From Phoronis australis (taxonomy: Eukaryota; Phoronida; Phoronidae): a stretch of DNA of 64,000 bases. Below are positions 12,207-24,300 of this stretch, piece after piece. The stretch spans positions 1,286,198 through 1,350,197 of the forward strand of contig NMRA01000001.1 of NCBI GenBank assembly GCA_002633005.1, written 5' to 3'. The position numbers and the translations under genes are program-made. Numbering within the stretch: position 1 is the first letter of the stretch; every line of letters starts with the position of its first letter. Below the pieces are notes generated by a model that saw only the letters and a list, made by a program, of their open reading frames with translations, searched no databases and was not told the DNA's origin.

Positions 12207-15200
12207 ATGATTCTGCTCACAAGACGACGAATAATGTCAGGCAACTGTTCTCTTGATATGCTCCGGCAACAGTACAAAGAATTACTTGTAAAAAACACCA
12301 CTTTAAAGATTGAAATTGACAGAAAACAGCAGAGCATTGATAAACTAAAGAATGACGTCATGTGTTGTCAAGAGGTAAACGGGGCTGTTAAACAGGGTAT
12401 CTTTTGTCTATCTTTTTTTCTGTCATCACTCGTAAGTCGTAAGCTCATTCATTGTAATGAAGCTCCAAATGGTTCTTAAGGAGTACCATTCTGCGGGTTG
12501 AAATGTACTTATTCAACGTGTATAATTGTCCAAAATTAGTTTTTAACAAGTAGAATTGGTTCTCATTGATACGATTATTTTTGTGTTCATTATTCAACAC
12601 GCGGAATTAGATAATCAACGGAAATGCTAATTCTTCAAACTGCCGTCAGGCATCAATGCATAAGGTTTGATTTTCAAAGATTGAAGTTGGCTGATTTTTA
12701 GGTGAGCATGATAACTTATAATATATGCATAAAAATTCAATTAATTTTGACTGCAATGGCATTCATTCAACTTCGGAAGCTCTTGCTCTAACATAATTTA
12801 GGGCTGTTCACACAACCCTTGGTGATCCTTTATTCTAACTCTTAAGGCACCTACTAACTACAGTACATTAAGTGAAACCATTGTAAGAAATTGGGTATCC
12901 TTTCTGATCCGCCTGCAGTCTTTGAATGTGCATAATTCAGTGCGTGTTCATTCTGAAACAAAGCACGCGTACATCTGCAGTACTGATTAAAGGTACACAT
13001 TGAATAACCAATTCAGAATGTTGAATAAGCACAGAAAGGTAACCATATAGGATCTAATTCTGTGCGTGGAATAAGGAACTCTGCACATTGATTAAGCAAT
13101 TGTGTGCGCATTTCAACGCACAATAAAGAATGTGTTTCAGTGCATTTCATAGTGTCTTTCACTTGCCATTTTGTAGTTCTTTTACCAACTGTAAACCTTT
13201 ATGTATGTGGTAATGAGATTCTGAGTTCATCATTTCAATTGGCAATTGAAAAGAGATCACTTCAGTTAATTATATTTTTGTATTTTTTGATTTCTTCTGA
13301 ACTCTAGAAATACAGGATAGCCTTAAATTCAATATCAAGTCATGCCAATGCAACATCAGCCAAATATAGTGGTTCATTACTTATTATAATCAGTTTCATT
13401 CTGGTTCTCAAAATCAAGGATGGCTATATTTGACCAGTGTCCACCTGTGAACGACCATTTTTGTTACTACTCTCATGCGTGATGGACATCCACATATTCA
13501 ACAATCACAAGACATGCAGGGCTCAATTTGCCCACCTGTAGGTTGCCAATTAATGCAACCTAGATTTTGTATTGTCATCTGGTAAAACTTTCCACAAAAT
13601 CATCAAACCCAGAATACTGCAACAAAAAGTGGAAGGGTCTGTTTAGGGGTCCATGGCTCATGCACAGGTAATTTGTGCCGATCGTCTGCTTTTACCTTAG
13701 GTGATGAGCTTGCGTGGGATATTGGATCCGAGGAGGAAATTGGTCATTATCGATCATATGAGACATTCCTAGTTTTCTGATGAAGAAAAAAAATAAAAAT
13801 GGAGAGAATTTGCTGAGTTCCCAGTTATCTCATTTATAAATATTCATTTTCGTCTATTGCCAACTGTGTGTCATTTGTAGAGGAAAGACTTTCACAGCCA
13901 GTGTTTCATTGATTTAGCGACCTGCAAATTTTGCCAAGTTGCATTTGGCTAGTTGACGTATGATTATAAATGGTAATCATCGATTCCCTGTTTAGTGACC
14001 TGGAAATTTTGCCAAGTGGTATTTGATTAGTTGACATAGTAATCGGTGAGTCCTGACATAAAAGAGCATGTCCACAAATTTAATTTAAAGAGCAGCACAT
14101 AGTGTGATGCATCTCCTGGTCAACTCAGTTTCTTAGAACTTGTCCTCAGGTCAGCCTTCTCCCCATCTGCCACTCGAGGTTATGTGGGCTCCTCCATTAT
14201 TTATTGGACAGATTGGATGCATCATTATTGAAAAATCATCGGTAGCAATATTTGGTCCAGCTGGGGATCGAACCCGTCAGCATCAAAGTCAAATGACCAA
14301 AGAACAGTTGCCCTTAGACAGATGTGTAAATGTAGACTTCACTTCAAATCGAAGTCTTAATATTTTCTCACAAATGCCTGCTGGCAGACCAATAGCGATG
14401 TTACAGCCCCACCAATGCTGTCTCAGCTAAGAATAACCATGGTATAACAAGTTGCAAAGTGCTTGTCATCAGTAATCTTTCACGTCATCCATGGCATTGT
14501 CCACAGCTCAAGCCAAGTTCCTGACACTGCCCTCTATTAGTCATCAGCAGAAGTTTCAGGCCTAGTCTACTGTTGTGAGAGTCCCCCATTGCAGTTTGTT
14601 TTTTTCTGGTGCACATTGTGCCACATGAAGTGCTATCAGAGTTAAAGGTCATTCGCCAGGGTTTAAGCCGTGCAAAGGAAATTTTATCAATATGTATGTG
14701 AATAATTTATGTATACTTCATACCACATGTGTACAGTGTCCAGCCTTGAAATTCTCATGCAAAAATGATGTTATTTTTTACCTAAGTACATTAAATTAAA
14801 ACTCAACTTTAAGTGGACTAAAATTACTTACTGTTAACTCCTCTTGGCTATTGCACACCTCAGTAAGTTCAATAAAATATTTTATTTTCAAAAAGCAAAA
14901 TATTACATTATATTATAAATCAAAATGGCAATACTGCTATTCACCTTTTCTGTCATTGTCAGTTATTTCTTTAAGGAATTAGAAAGACATTGGCTTGAGG
15001 AGAAATGGCTCAATGGTGAAAACAGTGAAGTGCAGAAATTAGCTCCGGAAGTGGAAGCTGACCATATTTGTCAAAGAATTGTTGAACAAGACCATTCTGA
15101 TATTGCTGAAGGTTTGTAATTTCAATGCATTTAAACACTGCGATTCTTCCAGTTAAATCAGTTGCAACATGTCGTTCCTAGATTTAAGAGTGAGAGTCTT

Positions 15201-16189
15201 GACATGATTTGGGAACAAGAAACCTCATGATAAACTGTCTTGTTGTATGGCTTTGCGTAAAATTTTGTCAATAATCTGATTACCGTAATCATCGGAGTCA
15301 ATCCCAGGGCATTAAAATTAAGATTTTCTGAAATAGTAGGTGGCATCGAGCTGAGCTTGGCCTTATAAAAAGAAATGTTTAAGTCAGGGTTGGGTGTTCA
15401 CCAGAATGACAGAGTGCAGACTGTTGGACCAATGTCAGTTACTTCACATGCAAGAACAAAACCAAACAAAAATCATTTGAATATAGACTGTGTACAGCTT
15501 AATGGTTACAGCTAAGTGAGTTGCATGGGTTTTGCCTGTTGAGTCTTTGTATTGGTTTTTACGAGGACAAAAGTCACGAAGGTATAAATTGGGAGTTTAG
15601 CCGTATCAGAGATTTTGTTAAGCTCTTGCCATTGGAGTGGGTTCGATTTATTTTCAGAATGCCTGATTGATTTTACTTTTGTTCAGACATTTGCCCGATT
15701 CATTTCTGGAAATAGTGTTGTCATAATTCTCTCCTTTTGTCCTGAGCAATTATAGCAATTCAAGACAAAGAACCACTGTGTTGAAAAGTTGTTCATTTTC
15801 TCCACGGCCAACCAGTTTAAGCCAAAGTTTGGTCACCATACTCCAATGGCGAATTTTGTTCGCTTGATTTTCAAAATGTTTTGACAGATTTTGACACTTT
15901 GGGACAAATGTCCAGGACCTCGGGACAGAAGCAAATTCCACGGCGTATGACAGGCTGAAAACATGGGTCAACATTTACTCAAATGAGGTCATTAATGCTG
16001 ACAATTGGAGTAATGTAATATGTTAAGTGGTCAAGTGTTTATTGGTATTGCCTCTCAAGATTTTGTTTGCATCTGGTCTTAAATTTTATTTCAGATATAT
16101 TTTTGGCACTGAGACAGAAGAAGTCTGTCCTTGATTCACACTTGTTTGAGCTGCAAAAAGAACTGAAAAAACTGAAAGAAGAAGGTTAA
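12207..16189 (+). CDS. Small coiled-coil protein, family not recognised
   Basis: Seen: exons 12207-12374, 14976-15111 and 16095-16189 join in phase (donors GAG/GTAAAC and GAAG/GTTTGT; acceptors TTTAAG and TTTCAG) into 132 residues ending in LKKLKEEG and TAA. Heptad-like stretches fill both ends (LRQQYKELLVKNTTLKIEI, then LFELQKELKKLKEE), with a central block ADHICQRIVEQDHSDIAEDI. An internal Met at 12234 is an alternative start. Charge and length fit a small structural or complex-subunit protein such as a centrosomal, kinetochore or ciliary adaptor, but no motif decides this and I do not name it. It is transcribed away from RRP36 across a short shared promoter, so housekeeping or proliferative co-expression is possible. 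A poly(A) signal follows at 16748. The coherent phases and splice sites support a real gene; identity is open. Confidence 0.75.
14220..14335 (-). repeat. tRNA-derived SINE-like fragment
   Basis: On the minus strand GGGTTCGATCCCC forms a good RNA polymerase III B box (plus-strand GGGGATCGAACCC at about 14264). No complete cloverleaf can be drawn, so it is a SINE remnant rather than a tRNA gene. It lies in intron 1 of the coiled-coil gene. Confidence 0.4.
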
Positions 16190-16747
16190 ACGACACAAGA
16201 CTGGAAATCCACTCGAGATAATTTTATCACCAGAGAAATTATTAATGAACTATAACTACACTGTAGGAATATAGCTTTTCACTGATTGTTGTATGCTATT
16301 GATTCTTTCTTCAATCATCAGATACCCTTTGATTACTGCTACAGGACTACATTGATCCAAAACTTTCGTCAGCACACGTTTTCTTGCAAAACTGTCAGGA
16401 TTGGAGTTTAATAGAAAACTGCATATTGTGTCAAATACTTTTGTACTGAGATAACATGTAAGCCCAAACCAGTCAGTTGAACAGTGTTTTGCTAGTCATT
16501 TTTGCAATATTTAGGTCAGTATGGAATTTTCGCAATTCACCGTGGAACTACAACCAGCATGTTTATTACAAAATTTGCCATTTCCTTGGTTATCTGACGT
16601 GTGCATTCATTAGGAAGAGATGTGAGAAATGCAACTCAAATTTCAGTTCTGGTTTCTGTAGTCGTACGATGGGCGAGTGGTATGATGTTTTCGCCACTCT
16701 CTTGTACTGTTGTCATCTGTTGCATTGAATATTTAATATGTTAAGTT

Positions 16748-16753
16748 AATAAA
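16748..16753 (+). promoter_or_regulatory. Poly(A) signal of the coiled-coil gene
   Basis: AATAAA about 560 bp past the stop codon; the intervening sequence has no reading frame of note and is probably the 3' UTR. Confidence 0.5.
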
Positions 16754-18257
16754 ATTATAATTCAAAGACTTTCAAATGGTGCTGTTAAAAATGGCTGTGT
16801 TGTTAAATCTGTTAATGTTGTGGCAAACTGTAATGTCAAACCCACCAACTTTAGAATAGCATCTTAATTATACGACTATCAAACTGTACACATCTTGCAC
16901 CTTACCAAGGTAGGAAGTCATTTCTGAGCTTAAAAGGAAGTGGCAACAGATAATTTCTAGGTACAAAACACAGTACGACGTCCAGGGTAGGTGAAAAAGG
17001 TCAGTATTGAAAGCAGTGTCACAGTGGCAGTCAACCACTCGAGGAATAGGTCGATTACCTGCTTCAATGCTAGATGGAGTTACTGTTACTGAAACTTTAA
17101 AGTGCAAATCCTGGGATCAGTGCTAATGAAATCAGTATTTCATTAGCTGCCTTACTAATTCCTAACACCACTTAACCTAGTAGTCTTCGTTTCTAAAAGT
17201 TCAGCCATTCACAAATCATTTGCTGGCCACTCTAAGCTGCTCCCAAAAAGTTGTAAATGTCACTCCAATGAGTTTGGCATTATAAGCAGTATGTACTACA
17301 GTAATTCCAAATTTTCCAAACAATTTTCCATGCACATGGAAGCGAAAAGGTCTGTTAAAACTAATGGAAGAATACTGTTATCTTGTTCGTAGCTCGTGTT
17401 TACTCGACCAACTTATCACACAGCTGGGTAACAGTTATGGCATGCTCATCAGGCCTAAGTGTTGCTATGCATGTAGACACTGGTATAGTTGATTCAACTA
17501 ACCCTAGAGCTACTTCTCATTAACTAACATCCATATTCGTTCCAGTTCATTGTCATTAATTCTATTGACATTGCTATTGTCATACAAATCGCACTGGTCA
17601 CTTTGAAAGCCTAACTTCAACCGAATTTTGTTATTTTAGATGTATTGGACTAACCAGGTAGTCCTAGCAAAGCCTTAACAAAATAAGAAAACGCGAGTTT
17701 AGTCACGCATATGTTGGCTCGTCTACTGATAGCTGAAGCCGCCTTTTCACGCCATGTCGAGTGACGGCAAGATCCCTGCACAAACAACAAATGGCCCATA
17801 ACAGTTGTATTGAAAAGGGGTCTGAATAAAACACCATTGAGTGCAGTTGTTATTCGCAGCTGTTTGAATTAAAAGGTGATTCTCATGGTGATGTAGACAA
17901 AGGCAAACCAATACGCCCAACAGTTTGTTACAATGATGCTTTTAATATGCTGTAGGATCCAAATTTACGGGTGTTACAGTTCAAGATTGGCTTTAAAGCA
18001 CTCCTAGCTAGTTTCTTGTAAAAGTTAGACATATCCTCCATTGATGGCTCATGATAAACTGATACATCTTAGCTTATGCTGCCATGCACTTCACTGCGAG
18101 AACTGAGACTAATTACAAAAACTTAAGGTAATTAATTGGGCATAAGATAATCTCACAACACTAAAAACTCAAATATCTGTACTTTAAAGAAACATTCCAA
18201 AGTATGAAAACAAATGGTCATGTGTTTCCAAATAAATAATTCCATATACTTTATACT
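16754..18257. other. Intergenic DNA between coiled-coil gene and SCYL1 3' end
   Basis: AT-rich DNA between two convergent genes. No exon, RNA gene or well-formed repeat was recognised. Confidence 0.55.
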
Positions 18258-18263
18258 TTTTAT
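18258..18263 (-). promoter_or_regulatory. Candidate SCYL1 poly(A) signal
   Basis: Plus-strand TTTATT (AATAAA on the minus strand) lies about 135 bp beyond the SCYL1 stop codon in the direction of transcription. Confidence 0.55.
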
Positions 18264-18397
18264 TGCATACAAGTTTCAGTAAAACTTATCACATAAAACA
18301 GTCACATTAAACATCCTTATTGTCTCTCCATGATTATTTGCCAGTTTAGACTTTTACTTTTATCACTAAAGACCACCTCATCATTTATCACATTGTT

Positions 18398-21300
18398 CTA
18401 ATCTATGTTCTTTTTCTTAGCCCCAAGTTTCATGGCTCCACCAAAACCACTACTTTGTTTAGCAGCTCGTTTCTGCTCAATTTCCTTTTGTCGCTGCATT
18501 TTCTTTTCCTCTCGCCGTTGTCTGGCAAGGTCAGTCGTGTTTGAGGACCCTAGAAAAAAAAAACAGCACCATTTGGTCAAACATTGCTAACCATAATTTG
18601 AACATGCAAGATCCAAAAGCAGTCTGCTTTTTTATCATACCAAAGTAGGAACTGTTCTCATATGTTGTAAAGCAAAACGTTTTTGCTGACGAATTGGCAC
18701 CATGAAAAAATGACAAATATTTCAGTTGTTGGATGGCTGTTGAAATATTATGATCACCAGACAACCCAGGCAAAGGATTGGACTTCACAAAAGCTGCGTA
18801 GCGTAATGCTAAAACATCAACATGACTTAAATTACTCCTTCAAAGCTACTTACTTTCTGATCAAACTTCAGGTTTAAGACACTTGCAGTCATACATAACA
18901 TTGTTTACTTTGGCTGGAAGTGATTTCTGGGCTAGGAGGGAACTGACAGTTTGTCACTGCTCGAGAACCGACTCGATATAAACTGGCATGGTCCAGCAAG
19001 TCATTGTATACACCGAGCCTGGTCTAGAGCAATAACAAACTTCTCAAACCCAGATATCAACTTTAGGCTGAATTTATAGCACAAGGAGCCTGAGGAGGAA
19101 GTGTGCTGTTATTTAGTGATGAATTATCGACGTTCACACTCATAAAGTTAAAGGTTCAAATCCCAACTAAACCATACTGCTGGAACCTTTGGGTCCTTAG
19201 CTCCCCAGTGTGTGTGCGCGCGCGCGCTAGAGTGTGTATGCACATGTGCATGTGTGTGCTTGGGGTTGAACTAATTTTCAAACCATTACCTATGTTGTCA
19301 AAAGATCCCCATCCATCATCTGCATTTCCCCACTCACTATCAGCAGTAGTCTCCGCCCATCCATCATCTTGGCTCCACCCATCATCCCATCCAGAATTTT
19401 GCTTCTGGGAAACTGCTGCCTTTGGTTTTGATTGTGACTGAGGTTTAGGGCTTGGAGACTTGGTCTTTGCAACTGGCTGTGGCTTAGGACTAGGAGACTT
19501 GGCTTTTGAAAGTTTAGGCTGTAAGAAACGGTGGGAGATAAACATAATACAAGGGTCAAATAATGCGGAAGATGCTGCTCTACACACCAATGAGGATTGA
19601 CATATTTTGCGAAGCAATTCCAACATGTTATGTGGAACTGGTCATTCCTTCTGCTTCGTGATGAAAGACTGGACAACTTACCTGTGCACTAAGAAAGGTA
19701 CTTTACGAAAAGTCCTATGCGCTCCCCAATGTCGTTCACACATAACTCTAGATGATAACATACAGGAGATGCTGATCCCACATGATCAGTTGCCATGGTT
19801 TCAAGAATGTCTCTTATAGTAAAACTTAGGTATTAAAGTGCTTGAAAACCACCATTCATCTTATTTTGACAAGTGACTACATTGTCGGCATCATTAAACC
19901 TTCCTTTATAGCACTGCATATCACAACCGTGAAAATGGAAGAAACGTGATTATAGGGAAAGTTTTTTAGCTCCGCGGACATGGGTGTGACGTATGAATGT
20001 ACCCAGCACCATTGTGTCGTGTCCGCCAACATGCAACTTTCATGTGCCATAGCTGCGCTTCTTTGATGTCACGTGGGATAGTGACTGAAATAACGGGTAC
20101 TGTTAAACCACTCGGTTGGGCTGCATAAGCTTGTTCCCCATTAGATAGGTTTAATTGTTGCATGGTGTCAAAAGCATTGTTCAACAATGACAACCTGATG
20201 CATGCTAATGCAATCTCATCATTATCCAGCATAGGACCACCACTTTCATGTAACCAGCAGATAGCCTTGTCCTTTTTCTAGTGAACCCAAAGACCAAGAT
20301 ACCACTGTTGACACAGCATACCTTTGTGTCACTTAGAGTGGAGAAGAAATCATCTGACGAGTCTCCCCAGTTGTATGAGCTGGTCTTCTCCAGACCAGGG
20401 TCCTCCACAGATGTAAAGTCGTCATTTCCAAAACTATCCCAGGCAGAACTAGTGTCAGACTGAGGTTTACTAGCACCCACTTTCATGACTTGAGAATGAG
20501 AAGAGGCCTGCAAGAGTCCAAGAATTTGGTGACATGAATAAATTATTATTAAACTTGCAAAACGCAATATGTGAAATACACAGTAAAACTAGCCCACGTG
20601 AGATTCAAGCAGACTGGAAGGTTATAAAGCTGAAATCCGGTGTGTGGTAAGCGTTCCGTGGAAAGCAGTAATGTTCTACTCTTCGCCGCAGAGTAGAACA
20701 TTACTGCTTTCCACGGAACGCTTATCACACACCTCTGCGGTACCTGTTCTAATGTCCATGGTGAGGGTTCATTTATCAACCCTGCAGAGGAAAAGCCATC
20801 CCAATTCATACATCACCTGCTTATTGTATGCTGCACTCATTTTCTGTGTTGGTTCCTCCAGACTTCCCCAGTCATCGTCATCATCCCAACCATCGTCACC
20901 ATTGCCATGCTCCTCCTCCTGCTGGCTTTGATCAGGGGCTGAAGTGTCCTAAGGTAATGAAACACGTTAGAAAAGACAATCCAAATAAAACCCTCTATGT
21001 CTGATGCAGATGAACTGGGTGACTTAAAAGTACCTAGTGCTAATGAATAATGGGCCTGCTTAAGTTTGTTATCTGAGAACAAAAAGCAATTCACCAAAAG
21101 CAAAGGTTTGTTACATAGGCCCAAGAGTCTCTTCAGCGTGAATACCTGAAGGTATGCACCACCAGATAGTGAATGTCAAGTCCTCAAATCCTTAAACAGG
21201 ATGATCAAAATAGATTATTGGCCAGGATTTTGCTGACGTGGTGACAAATAACAATTTTATTAGCAGTTCAGTGCCAAGTACTAGAAAGAAAGTTTTTGTG

Positions 21301-24300
21301 GTAAGGCATGAAAGGGTGAAATTGTGTTACAACAATAAAAGAAAAGAATTGCTGTTAGTACAATCTATTAGCTTTAATTATTATCATAATACACTCAGCC
21401 AAAACCTGTATACATTATGTCAGTGTTCCTCACTGTACATCCATAAACACTGACTTCACTTACCTCAATGTCACCCCAATCGTCATCATCTCCCCAACAT
21501 GCATCACTAGGCTCCTCCTCCTCTGTGGGCGTATCGGGCTGTTCCAGTAAAATCTGTGTGGGAGGGGGGGGGACGGCAGTAGAAATAAAAATTCATGGGT
21601 GGTGGTCTTCAGAAAAAAACACAAATTATGGGTGGTCGTTCCTGTAAGAAGTGATGCATTAAAAATGGGTGGTATTTTTGTCCTGTTAATGTTGATAGGT
21701 TGGTTACTTCAGCCCTCAAAACTCAAAACAAGCCAATACAAAAAAGCCCATATTGCTAGTGAACAGAGTGCAATATGTTCACTAAGCCATTAATCAAGTC
21801 ATGGGCAACTTGATTTGAGCCAACTGTTAGTCTGCAGTCCTATTGAATTGAAAAGTTATGCAACACTAAACTGGTGTTAACACATATAAGAAAATTGATG
21901 ATTTTTAAATAAAAATTATGAGGAGTAAGATAAACAAGNNNNNNNNNNNNATACACTCAGCCAAAACCTGTATACATTATGTCAGTGTTCCTCACTGTAC
22001 ATCCATAAACACTGACTTCACTTACCTCAATGTCACCCCAATCGTCATCATCTCCCCAACATGCATCACTAGGCTCCTCCTCCTCTGTGGGCATATCTTT
22101 AACCCTGTCTTCTTGTGGTGTTCTTTCTGGTGTGGGAGTGGAGGCTGCCAAACTTTTAACCTGACCAGCAGGTTCTGAAATAAAAAACAATGACACAGAA
22201 TAAATTTTGGTTTATTAAATAAGCTAACAGTATTGCCAAAATATTAGCAAAAACATGAAATTGTTGTTCTCAATAATTTTCGAAGAGACTTCAAATCCTT
22301 TAACTAATTTGCTTCCTACTGTCCTCAAATTTATGCTTCCATCAAGTTTTCCTCTCTGCTGTCATTCAAGACCACAAACCTATTCAAGCTTTCTTTTGCT
22401 TCTGTTTCTGTCAATAATTTGGACAATTGTTGCTTTGATATAAAACTGATGAAGTCTTTATCCTTTTCTCCACAATCTTCACACTGGCTACAGTGAAACC
22501 AGAGGTCTGTAGTTGTATCGCATAAATTGTTGACTTAAGAGTCATCAAGCATAGAATACAATAATTATACCTTACTCCTGACAGACGAAAACTTTTAAAT
22601 CACATTCAAGACAATTGGCATACAACAAGGCAACAACTTGTGGCAGTCCAAGCAAGTCTTGAATTGTTTGACAGAAAACACGAAACGCTACAAATGGATG
22701 TAGGTTTTTTGTCATTTGCTGCCAAAGCTAAGATGGATTGAGGCAAAAAATTAACATTCAGAACTGAGGACAATCCTTTGTCGAGGCCTCAATATAATGT
22801 TAGAAATTCAAATGGAAAACTACCTTGAGGAGTAAGTCACCAGACTAAATAAGGTGACAGTTGACTGCAGTCCAGTGAAACTCAAATAATTTAGAAAATA
22901 AAAAAATTGAGCAACATTAACCACTGCTCAACATGCATCCCTGAAAATTTGACCAAGAATTACCCAAAATGCCATACTCTACCTTTGGAAGGTGGTTTCC
23001 CATCAGGTGGTTTTGTCTTCACAAACTTGGAAGTAATCGAGCTCATTCCTGTCACAGCCCAACCAGCCCAGCTAGCTGCTGAACTAGCAGCACTGCCGCC
23101 CATTTTCACATCTTTTTCTATAAGATAAGAATGCAATATTACAACCTAGATCTAATGATCAGGCATTACAGCAACACACAGATTCATTTCCAAAATCAAA
23201 TTTTTGGCTGGAATACATGTCAGAGCGGTTTTAGTCGGAGGGTTGGTTTTTCCAAATTTTCACAATTGCCCCATGGACAGTATGAGATTAATGGCTTGCA
23301 TCTGCAGACAGATTTGCACAAGTTTGTAGTAGACAGGATTGCAGGTTACAACAAGGATGCCAAAGAAGTTAAAAATAATGCAATTTATGAGCCAACATGT
23401 AAGCAGTAATGCTTAGGGAACATAAAGACATGTTGCCAAGTTAATTCCAAAAGTGGAAGCACTGAGAAAAGCTTTTAAGCAATGCGAATGCTATAATTAT
23501 GACACTGATACTAAATATCTGTGATTAAGGCTAAACCACTCATTTAGTTGCGCAAATAGTCGATAGAGCAGTCAAGGGGGAATGAGTGTATTGCACTGCA
23601 AACATGTGATTTGCATGGAAAGCAAGAAAGTCTATTGGATTGTTCATGTTGATGGCCAGGAGGAAATAAGAGGCAGTTAGCGGGAAGTGGGAAGAGGGCT
23701 TGTGGTGCTAATTCATTCTTACACCCCACGGGAGGTCACTAGGTCTATGAGTAGGCGTGGGATACTTGCCTAGTTCGGTAATTGATTCAGGATCATCTGA
23801 AGCCTTTTCCAGCTTAGTGAGGAAACATTTGATAGCTTTGAATGCCTAGAAAGACAATATGAAAATGAACAGGACAAATAGAACACTCGCGATCTTTTAA
23901 CCTGACAAGGAAAACATGCAGTTTGTTGGATAATAGTAGACATAAATGCATTCAAATTCAACCACTTGCATTCAGTATTAATGTGCACTAATGTATTATT
24001 ATTCATGATTGGTAATTATCTATATATTTCATGCTAAAAATTCTCCACACCTAATAGTTTTGCTTTTATTTTCACTGCTGCCAGGATGTTAAATGTAATC
24101 CTTACCAGTCAATCACACATTTGTCACATTTTAAAGTGTCGCCATCTACCTTTACCTGTTATTATTCAACTGCTGGTATAATATCAAAATGAAAGGCATA
24201 AATTATTTTGCAAACATATATTTTAAAATAAATGTCCAAAGAGTAGCCCTTTCTAACACAGAGGATGTCTACAAGTGCCCTCAAATAATATTTGATTTCA

